Shown here piece by piece: positions 1 through 5,157 of a stretch of 5,157 nucleotides of DNA (its first letter is position 1; each line of letters starts with the position of its first letter). Source of the stretch: Candidatus Peregrinibacteria bacterium. Lineage in GTDB: Bacteria; Patescibacteriota; Gracilibacteria; UBA1369. The notes under the pieces are model-generated. The model did no database searches, had not been told where the DNA came from, and saw only the letters and a list, made by a program, of their open reading frames with translations. Location of the stretch: NCBI GenBank assembly GCA_014729615.1, contig WJJQ01000137.1:1-5157 (forward strand). The letters run 5' to 3'. The position numbers and the translations under genes are program-made.

Positions 1-153
1 AGTCTGTTTTGGTTCGTTATCAAGGCTGAATCTTTTAACAATAACCTCTTTTTCCTTCTGGGTAAGTACTAAAAACATGTCTTCAATAATATCTGTTAGA
101 TTAATTTTATTCATAACTGCCGTATCGCTTGCCGCGCTATTATTTGTATCCAT
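1..153 (-). CDS. N-terminal part of a sigma-region-4-like helix-turn-helix protein (runs off the left edge)
   Basis: Fifty-one codons are open from the ATG at 153-151 to the window edge, and the rest of the gene lies outside. An in-frame TAA about 14 codons upstream, with no ATG, GTG or TTG in between, makes this ATG the first possible start; Met14 is a less likely internal alternative. The first 15 or so residues are polar and probably disordered. Residues 17-51 (INLTDIIEDMF, then LTQKEKEVIVKRFSLDNEPK) resemble the beginning of sigma-70 region 4, where 'L..rE..vi..RFgLd' precedes the HTH that contacts the -35 element. I recall stand-alone proteins of this kind, often with a HARE-HTH domain, as common in Candidate Phyla Radiation genomes. 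A role as a transcription factor or RNA polymerase accessory protein is an inference, because the recognition helix is not in the window. No Shine-Dalgarno sequence is visible. The gene is divergent from tRNA-Leu/dnaE. Confidence 0.7.
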   Translation of the reverse strand, partial: MDTNNSAASDTAVMNKINLTDIIEDMFLVLTQKEKEVIVKRFSLDNEPKQT

Positions 154-194
154 GTTCTGTCGATTTAGAAGATAATTATTTTTGGTGTATAGAG

Positions 195-221
195 ATTATT
201 TATTATCTGATTAAGTGTCAA
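195..221 (-). promoter_or_regulatory. Candidate proximal promoter for the minus-strand HTH gene
   Basis: On the minus strand a perfect TTGACA (221-216) is followed after 15 nt by AATAAT (200-195), which matches TATAAT at five of six positions. The 15-nt spacer is short; with a 17-nt spacer the -10 would be TAATCT, a poor match. Transcription would begin near 188 and give a leader of about 35 nt. It competes with the distal candidate at 281-310, and the sequence alone does not decide between them. Confidence 0.35.
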
Positions 222-280
222 GCCAGAAATTTGATTTTGTTGCAATTTTGTTTTTTGATGTTTATTAACAAAAGGAGCGA

Positions 281-310
281 ATAATAATTCATGTTGTTAA
301 CAATTGTCAA
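281..310 (-). promoter_or_regulatory. Candidate distal promoter for the minus-strand HTH gene
   Basis: Reading the minus strand, a perfect TTGACA (310-305) and TATTAT (286-281, five of six matches to TATAAT) are separated by 18 nt. Transcription would start near 274, giving a leader of about 120 nt before the ATG at 153. The -35 hexamer lies inside the 296-311 palindrome, so a protein bound there would be expected to block this promoter. The region is A+T-rich, so chance matches to the -10 are likely; the perfect -35 is the stronger part of the evidence. Confidence 0.45.
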
Positions 311-311
311 C
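296..311. promoter_or_regulatory. Operator-like palindrome in the divergent promoter region
   Basis: The 16 bases GTTAACAATTGTCAAC form an inverted repeat with no spacer in which seven of eight base pairs are symmetric; the only mismatch is A299 against C308. The symmetry extends one further pair (T295/A312). Its arms supply the -35 hexamers of the divergent promoter candidates: TTGACA on the minus strand and TTGTCA on the plus strand. That placement is typical of a dimeric repressor site. The binding protein is unknown; autoregulation by the adjacent HTH protein is only a guess. Confidence 0.4.
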
Positions 312-331
312 AGTAAATTTTATTACATAAT
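304..331 (+). promoter_or_regulatory. Candidate distal promoter for tRNA-Leu/dnaE
   Basis: TTGTCA (304-309, five of six matches to TTGACA) and CATAAT (326-331, five of six matches to TATAAT) are separated by 16 nt. The start would fall near 338, about 98 nt before the mature tRNA 5' end, so RNase P would have to remove a long leader. Its -35 coincides with the right half of the palindrome and lies back to back with the minus-strand -35. Confidence 0.35.
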
Positions 332-345
332 AAACATTGGCTTAT

Positions 346-399
346 TTTTATGGGTAAAAAGAAAAAAAAGCTTTTCTAACGATTTTTTTTTGCTAATAT
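346..399 (+). promoter_or_regulatory. Candidate proximal promoter for tRNA-Leu/dnaE (extended -10 with upstream A-tracts)
   Basis: TGCTAATAT (391-399) reads as an extended -10: TG, one base, then TAATAT, which matches four of six consensus positions. No good -35 lies 16-18 nt upstream (the bases there are CTTTTC-like). Upstream A-tracts at about 355-369 occupy the position of an UP element, as is common for stable-RNA promoters. Initiation near 406 would leave about 30 nt before the tRNA, an ordinary length for a tRNA leader. The flanking A8 (362-369) and T9 (383-391) runs could also pair weakly, but that hairpin has too little G+C to be a convincing terminator. Confidence 0.35.
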
Positions 400-435
400 A
401 GGTTGGCATTTTGAAAAATTGCAAAAAATAGTTTT

Positions 436-520
436 GCCGGGGTGGTGGAATTGGTAGACACGCTGGTCTTAGGAACCAGTGCCCAAAAGCGTGGAGGTTC
501 GAGTCCTCTCCCCGGCACCA
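436..520 (+). tRNA. tRNA-Leu, anticodon UAG
   Basis: A complete 85-nt class II tRNA decoding CUA and, by wobble, other CUN leucine codons. The acceptor GCCGGGG (436-442) pairs fully with CCCCGGC (510-516), followed by discriminator A517, the leucine identity base, and an encoded CCA (518-520). The anticodon stem CTGGT/ACCAG (463-467 with 475-479) closes a seven-base loop with anticodon TAG at 470-472. The T-arm has stem 493-497/505-509, including one G-T pair, and loop TTCGAGT (498-504). The variable arm (480-492) is long, as expected for Leu, but its stem is short: about three pairs around a CCAAAA loop. The D-arm has the usual GG (453-454). The gene ends 14 nt before the dnaE ATG with no terminator between, so it is probably co-transcribed with dnaE. 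Confidence 0.97.
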
Positions 521-534
521 TTTAAGACATTATT

Positions 535-3500
535 ATGTCATTTGTTCACTTACACGTGCATTCTCATTATAGCCTTCTAACTGGCTATGGTTCGCCAAAA
601 GCCATAGTTGAGACCGCAAAAGAAATGGGTTGTCCGGCTGTGGCATTAACTGATAATGGCGCGCTTTATGGAGCAATTGAATTTTATAAAGCCGCCAAAG
701 ATGCGGGCATTAAGCCCATTATTGGCGTTGACCTTTCAGTGGTGAATGGGTCCAGGTTTGATAAAAACCCGGGTGCTAAGTCAAAACCGTACAAGATTAC
801 GTTGCTGGCGAAGAGTTATAAGGGTTATCAAAACCTCTTGTACTTAGTCACAAAGGCCCATTTGGAAGGTTTTTATTATAAGCCGAGAGTGGACAAAGGT
901 CTGCTTGAATCGAAGAAAAGTGATTTGATAATGATAACCGGTTCATTGGGCAGTGAAATCGCGGCCGCCATTTTATCCGGTACTGACAACGACCGTGACG
1001 AAATTATTAATGAGTATATTAAAATTTACGGCAAAGAAAATATTTATTTCGAGGTTCAAAATCACCCAAATGTTGATGATCAAAAAGCTGTAAACGAAGG
1101 ATTAAAAAATCTCTCTGAAAAATACAAAATCGACTTGGTAGCGACAAATGAGACATTTTATATCAAGAAAGATGATAGTACGGCACAAGATTTAATGCTT
1201 TGTATTCAAAATCAGACCAGTATTGAGGCACAGGGCAGATTTAAACTTGAAGATGATTATTCTCTTAAAACGCCGGATGAGATGAAAAAAGCGTTTGACG
1301 ATTTTCCCAATGCAATTGCGAATACTTTGAATATTGCGGAAAAAATTGATATTGAAATTCCGTTCGGACAAGATTTGATTCCAAAATTCAATACTCCCAA
1401 CAGCGTCCCGAATAACGAGTACTTAAGAGAACTATGTGAAAATGGTTTAAAAAAACGTTATGGAGAAAGTCCCGAAAAAAATGTTTATGATAGACTTAAT
1501 TACGAACTGGATATTGTTGAAAAAATGGGCTTTTGCGATTATTTCTTAATTGTATGGGATTTTGTAAAATATGCAAAAGATCAAGGTATTGCCGTAGGAC
1601 CGGGCCGTGGTTCCGCGGCCGGCTCTCTAATTACATATAGTTTGGAAATCACCGACCTTGATCCACTTAAATATGGTTTAATTTTTGAACGATTTTTAAA
1701 TCCGGCACGTATAAGCATGCCCGATGTCGATATTGACTTTGCGGATACAAGGCGTGACGAAGTCCTTGAATATGTAAGAAAAAAATATGGTGAAGAAAAT
1801 GTGGCGCAAATTATTACATTCGGGACAATGGCCGCGAGGGCTGCTGTAAGAGATGTGGGCAGAGCGCTTGGTTTAAGTTATTCCTATGTGGATCAAATAG
1901 CTAAAATTATCCCCCCTCCCGTTCAAGGCAAACATGTTCCCCTAAAACATTCGGTTGAAAATGACGCTGAATTAAAAAAAATATACTCAGAGGACCCCGA
2001 AGCAAAAAAACTTCTAGACAACGCAATAAAATTGGAAGGTACGGTTCGACACACCGGAACACATGCCTGTGCGGTAGTTATGTCGGAAGAACCGCTCGTC
2101 CATTACACACCTTTGCAGAAAGCAACGGGAGGACGAGAAGATATAATTACACAATATTCAATGAATGTAACCGAGGAAATCGGTCTTTTGAAAATGGATT
2201 TTTTAGGTTTGAAGAATCTTACTGTCATTGAAAAAACATTAAAAATAATTAAGAAAAATCATGAAGTCGATATCGATTTGAATTTAATCAACATGGATGA
2301 TGAAAAGACCTTTGAACTTTTTCAAAGGGGCGACACAACAGGCGTGTTTCAGCTTGAATCATCGGGTATGAGAAGGTATTTGAAAGAACTAAAACCAACT
2401 CAATTTGAAGATATTATTGCAATGATATCGCTTTACAGGCCCGGTCCCATGGAATGGATTCCTGTTTACATTAAAGGTAAAAATGATCCCAAAACTGTAA
2501 GGTATTTGCATAAAATATTTGAACCTATTTTAAATGAAACTTATGGCGTAGCAATTTATCAGGAACAAATATTGCAGATAGCAAGGGACTTCGCGGGCTT
2601 TTCATTGGGAGAAGCTGATATTTTAAGAAAAGCGGTTGGAAAGAAAATTGGAAAATTGCTGCAAGAACAAAAAGAAAAATTTATAGCCGGTGCTATAAAA
2701 AACGGACATGGTGAAAAACTGGCGAAAGAAGTTTTTGATAAGGTAATTGAGCCTTTTTCAGGTTATGGTTTTAATAAATCTCACGCGGCATGCTATGCAA
2801 TGATCTCCTATAGGACGGCATACTTGAAAGCGCATTATCCTGTTGAATTTATGGCGGCTTTGTTGTCTGCGGATTCCGATAACACCGATAAAGTGGTCTT
2901 TGAAATAAACGATTGCAGTGAAATGGGTATAGACGTTTTACCTCCCGACATTAATGAATCTGACAGCTTATTTACTCCGGTAGGAAATAATAAAATTCGT
3001 TTTGGTCTTAGTGCCATTAAAGGTTTGGGACATGGAACTGTTGATGAAATAATATCTAAAAGAAAAGAACAAGCTTTCTCTAGCCTGGAAGACTTTATAA
3101 AACGAGTGCCGTCCAAATTACTAAACAAAAAAAATATGGAAGCACTGGCTTATTCAGGGGCTCTGGATAAATTTGGTGACAGAAAACAAATTGCGGACAG
3201 TACAGACAAAATAACATCATATGCTAAAAATATTCAAAATTCCGTAAACGAAGGCCAGGCTGATTTATTTGCGGAAATGGAAGAGCATGAAATTGGAGGA
3301 AAACTAGATCTTAACCGTGTTGCTGAATCAACATTCATGGAAAAACTTAAATGGGAAAAAAATTATCTTGGCCTTTTTGTTTCCGGACACCCTCTTAAAG
3401 GGCTTAAAAGATATCTTTCCAGAAAAGTAAATCTTATAGAGAATCTGACCAAAAAAAATATCAGTAAACAAATCAAAATAGGAGGTATTTTGACAACAGC

Positions 3501-4098
3501 CAAGCGAGTTATGACCAAAAGCGGTGACTATATGCTATACGGAGAAATTGAAGACCCTACTGGCAAGCTTGATTTCGTGGTTTTCCCCAGAACTTTCAAG
3601 CAATATGGTCACTTTTTCGAAGAAGATAAAATTCTCATTCTTGAAGGAAAATTAGAACACAGAAGGGCGCAGCCTCAATTAAATGTATATTCCGCCAAAT
3701 CTGTTTCATTGGACAGTATGATAGAAAACGCCAAAGAAAATAACGTGTTTGATGAAAATGAAAAAGCAACTGTTAGACATAAACTTTCTTTCGAAAAAGA
3801 ACAAACAATTATAAATGAAGATAATAAGAAACAAGATATTATTAGACATAAAGAAGAAAAGCCTATTCAATATGATCAAAATAGTGAATGGAAAGAAAAT
3901 CCGTACATTATTGAAATTGACGCTTCCATTGAAAAAGACAAGATTAATGCTTTAAAACGACTGTTATTGCAAAATCAAGGCCAACGCAAAATTGAGCTTC
4001 ATTTGAAAAGCGCCAATGGTATTAACCGTATAAAAGTGCCGTTTGGGGTTGAATTAACAGAAGATCTAAAATTGGAAATCTCGAAACTTCTTAAATAA
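535..4098 (+). CDS. dnaE: DNA polymerase III subunit alpha (replicative DNA polymerase)
   Basis: This is the C-family polymerase that copies the chromosome within the Pol III holoenzyme. It is complete at 1187 aa, close to the E. coli length of about 1160. Domains in order: PHP (about 1-210); polymerase palm, with GPGRGSAAGS at 355-364, PDVDIDF at 396-402 carrying catalytic D397 and D399, and KMDFLGL at 553-559 carrying the third aspartate D555; thumb and fingers (SLYRPGPMEW at 632-641, YQEQI at 675-679, GYGFNKSHAACYA at 743-755); helix-hairpin-helix (about 822-842); QADLF at 908-912, matching the internal beta-clamp-binding motif; OB fold (about 978-1055); a K/E/N-rich linker (about 1060-1120); and a C-terminal domain (1121-1187) like the tau-binding end of other DnaE proteins. 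The PHP site is degenerate: HVH (7-9) remains, but expected ligands are replaced by T16, N41, D66, S137, E206 and F208, so metal-dependent proofreading is unlikely. A TAA at 523-525 rules out an upstream start. There is no Shine-Dalgarno, and only 14 nt separate it from tRNA-Leu. Confidence 0.98.
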   Translation: MSFVHLHVHSHYSLLTGYGSPKAIVETAKEMGCPAVALTDNGALYGAIEFYKAAKDAGIKPIIGVDLSVVNGSRFDKNPGAKSKPYKITLLAKSYKGYQNLLYLVTKAHLEGFYYKPRVDKGLLESKKSDLIMITGSLGSEIAAAILSGTDNDRDEIINEYIKIYGKENIYFEVQNHPNVDDQKAVNEGLKNLSEKYKIDLVATNETFYIKKDDSTAQDLMLCIQNQTSIEAQGRFKLEDDYSLKTPDEMKKAFDDFPNAIANTLNIAEKIDIEIPFGQDLIPKFNTPNSVPNNEYLRELCENGLKKRYGESPEKNVYDRLNYELDIVEKMGFCDYFLIVWDFVKYAKDQGIAVGPGRGSAAGSLITYSLEITDLDPLKYGLIFERFLNPARISMPDVDIDFADTRRDEVLEYVRKKYGEENVAQIITFGTMAARAAVRDVGRALGLSYSYVDQIAKIIPPPVQGKHVPLKHSVENDAELKKIYSEDPEAKKLLDNAIKLEGTVRHTGTHACAVVMSEEPLVHYTPLQKATGGREDIITQYSMNVTEEIGLLKMDFLGLKNLTVIEKTLKIIKKNHEVDIDLNLINMDDEKTFELFQRGDTTGVFQLESSGMRRYLKELKPTQFEDIIAMISLYRPGPMEWIPVYIKGKNDPKTVRYLHKIFEPILNETYGVAIYQEQILQIARDFAGFSLGEADILRKAVGKKIGKLLQEQKEKFIAGAIKNGHGEKLAKEVFDKVIEPFSGYGFNKSHAACYAMISYRTAYLKAHYPVEFMAALLSADSDNTDKVVFEINDCSEMGIDVLPPDINESDSLFTPVGNNKIRFGLSAIKGLGHGTVDEIISKRKEQAFSSLEDFIKRVPSKLLNKKNMEALAYSGALDKFGDRKQIADSTDKITSYAKNIQNSVNEGQADLFAEMEEHEIGGKLDLNRVAESTFMEKLKWEKNYLGLFVSGHPLKGLKRYLSRKVNLIENLTKKNISKQIKIGGILTTAKRVMTKSGDYMLYGEIEDPTGKLDFVVFPRTFKQYGHFFEEDKILILEGKLEHRRAQPQLNVYSAKSVSLDSMIENAKENNVFDENEKATVRHKLSFEKEQTIINEDNKKQDIIRHKEEKPIQYDQNSEWKENPYIIEIDASIEKDKINALKRLLLQNQGQRKIELHLKSANGINRIKVPFGVELTEDLKLEISKLLK

Positions 4099-4105
4099 CC
4101 GCTTA

Positions 4106-4134
4106 TTGATTTATTATCTTTTAGATACTAGAAT
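4106..4134 (+). promoter_or_regulatory. Candidate aspS promoter in the dnaE-aspS gap
   Basis: TTGATT (4106-4111, four of six matches to TTGACA) and TAGAAT (4129-4134, five of six matches to TATAAT) are separated by exactly 17 nt. Initiation near 4141 would give a leader of about 18 nt to the aspS ATG. The 60-nt gap contains no G+C-rich hairpin with a T-run, so read-through from dnaE is also possible and the two genes could be partly co-transcribed. Confidence 0.45.
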
Positions 4135-4158
4135 TAGCTGGTACTTAATATTAAAAAA

Positions 4159-5157
4159 ATGTATAGAACACACACATGTAACGATTTAACCGACTCAGAT
4201 GTAGACGGCAAGGTCAAACTAAGCGGTTGGGTACATCGGAGGAGAGATCACGGAGGTCTTATATTTATCGATTTAAGAGATCGATATGGTCTTACTCAAA
4301 TAGTTTTTGACCCTACGGATTTTCAAGAAGCTCATGAAATTGCCAATACGGTAAGGTCTGAATATGTTATCACTGTTGAAGGAACTGTCAGAATGCGTCC
4401 GCAGGGCATGGAAAACAAAAATATCAATACAGGTAAGATTGAAGTTTTAATTAATTCAATAACGGTTTTGAACAAAGCGGCAACGCCGCCGTTTGAAATT
4501 GATCAAGATAAAGAAGTGGGTGAAGAAATCAGACTTAAGTACAGATATTTGGACATTAGAAGGGAAAGAATGAAGAAAAACCTGGAAATGCGCTATAAAA
4601 TTTTGAAAGAAGCGCGCAACCAATTGGATAAACATGATTTCATAGAAGTTGAAACACCAATTTTAATCAAAGGTACTCCGGAAGGAAGTCGTGAATACCT
4701 GGTTCCATCAAGATTGTATCCGGGAACTTTTTTTGTTTTACCTCAATCGCCTCAACAACTTAAGCAACTATTAATGGTTGCGAGTATGGACAGATATTTT
4801 CAGGTGGCAAGATGTTTCCGAGATGAAGATCAAAGAGGAGACAGACAGCCCGAATTTACACAAATTGATATTGAAATGTCATTTGTCGATCAGGAAGAAG
4901 TTATGAGTATAAATGAAGAAGTAGCCATTAATATTGTTGAAAAGCTTTATCCAAATAAAAAAATACTTACAAAACCCTTTCCTAAACTGACATACAGGGA
5001 TGCTATGAGTAAATATGGTTCAGATAAACCTGATTTAAGATTTGATATGCAAATTGTTGATTTGACGGAAGAAATGAAAAGTTCCGGGTTTAAAGTTTTC
5101 GCGGATGCCGCCAAAAACGGAGTAGTCAAAGCATTGAAAGTTGAACAGGGAGCAGAT
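4159..5157 (+). CDS. aspS: Aspartate-tRNA ligase, N-terminal 333 residues (truncated by the right edge)
   Basis: AspRS is a cytoplasmic class II synthetase that activates aspartate with ATP and loads it on tRNA. The frame is open from the ATG at 4159 to the last base; bacterial AspRS is usually near 590 aa, so about 55% is present. Residues 1-105 form the OB-fold anticodon-binding domain (LSGWVHRRRDHGGLIFIDLRD at 21-41). The catalytic core follows: motif 1 region FIEVETPIL (161-169), TPEGSREYLVPSR (173-185), LPQSPQQLKQLL (194-205), and motif 2 CFRDEDQRGDRQPEFTQIDIEM (219-240). The segment from about 275 on enters the bacterial GAD insertion. Motif 3 is outside the window. H31 and the RPxG loop (80-83) match the pattern I associate with non-discriminating AspRS, which also charges tRNA-Asn; this is an inference. 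The start gives the normal N-terminus (MYRTHTCNDL). No Shine-Dalgarno is visible; an A-run precedes the ATG. It lies 60 nt after dnaE in the same orientation. Confidence 0.96.
   Translation, partial: MYRTHTCNDLTDSDVDGKVKLSGWVHRRRDHGGLIFIDLRDRYGLTQIVFDPTDFQEAHEIANTVRSEYVITVEGTVRMRPQGMENKNINTGKIEVLINSITVLNKAATPPFEIDQDKEVGEEIRLKYRYLDIRRERMKKNLEMRYKILKEARNQLDKHDFIEVETPILIKGTPEGSREYLVPSRLYPGTFFVLPQSPQQLKQLLMVASMDRYFQVARCFRDEDQRGDRQPEFTQIDIEMSFVDQEEVMSINEEVAINIVEKLYPNKKILTKPFPKLTYRDAMSKYGSDKPDLRFDMQIVDLTEEMKSSGFKVFADAAKNGVVKALKVEQGAD

Noticed and set aside
362..391. A8 and T9 runs flanking AAGCTTTTC that could fold as a hairpin ending in a T-run, like a terminator.
   Set aside because: The stem would be almost only A-T pairs, and no plus-strand gene lies upstream that needs termination; the tract fits better as promoter-proximal A/T-rich DNA.
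291..401. A 36-codon plus-strand reading frame (starting MLLTIVNSKF) with an AGGAG at 274-278 upstream of its ATG.
   Set aside because: It is low-complexity A/T sequence overlapping the palindrome and both plus-strand promoter candidates. The AGGAG is about 12 nt from the ATG, longer than usual, and the peptide resembles nothing I know. A leader peptide cannot be fully excluded but is not supported.
436..520. tRNA-Leu gene considered as an integration (attachment) site for a mobile element.
   Set aside because: No duplicated tRNA 3' end, integrase gene or compositional break is visible in the window; both sides are housekeeping genes.
2835..3128. A 97-codon open frame on the minus strand.
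   Set aside because: It lies entirely inside dnaE, opposite the conserved finger/helix-hairpin-helix coding sequence, and its product is not recognisable; it is an antisense shadow.
4099..4158. The dnaE-aspS gap considered as a Rho-independent terminator.
   Set aside because: No G+C-rich inverted repeat followed by a T-run is present, only short weak complementarities.
4947..5129. A 60-codon open frame on the minus strand.
   Set aside because: It is opposite well-conserved aspS codons, has no recognisable product and no promoter or ribosome-binding site, so it is a shadow.

Overview
The window is about 5.2 kb of A+T-rich bacterial chromosome holding core housekeeping genes. It contains the start of a minus-strand helix-turn-helix gene (1-153), an A+T-rich divergent intergenic region (154-435), a tRNA-Leu(UAG) gene (436-520), a complete dnaE for the DNA polymerase III alpha subunit (535-4098), a 60-nt gap, and the first 333 codons of aspS (4159 to the right edge). 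There is no sign of a phage, transposon, CRISPR array or defence system.

The best guess at the organism is a member of the Candidate Phyla Radiation (Patescibacteria), probably Parcubacteria-like. This is an inference from three things. The N-terminus of the minus-strand protein resembles the sigma-region-4-like HTH proteins I associate with that group. The DnaE is Gram-negative-sized, with a PHP domain that has lost most of its metal ligands. The genome is A+T-rich and its genes start without clear Shine-Dalgarno sequences. The genetic code looks standard, and the tRNA carries an encoded CCA.

The divergent region appears to carry promoters in both directions. A near-perfect 16-bp palindrome (296-311) contains a perfect TTGACA on the minus strand and TTGTCA on the plus strand, so one operator-like site may sit on the -35 elements of both transcription units. 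A second TTGACA (216-221, minus) and an extended -10 (391-399, plus) are alternatives nearer to the genes. The tRNA ends only 14 nt before the dnaE ATG. The two are therefore very likely co-transcribed, and tRNA 3' processing would leave dnaE mRNA almost leaderless. aspS has its own promoter candidate in the dnaE-aspS gap.

Functionally, dnaE is the replicative polymerase, aspS charges tRNA with aspartate, and the tRNA decodes CUN leucine codons. The points most worth a second look are the degraded PHP nuclease site in DnaE, the shared palindrome in the divergent promoter region, the tight tRNA-dnaE junction, and sequence hallmarks of a non-discriminating AspRS, which would imply tRNA-dependent asparagine synthesis. 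No previously undescribed system is evident.
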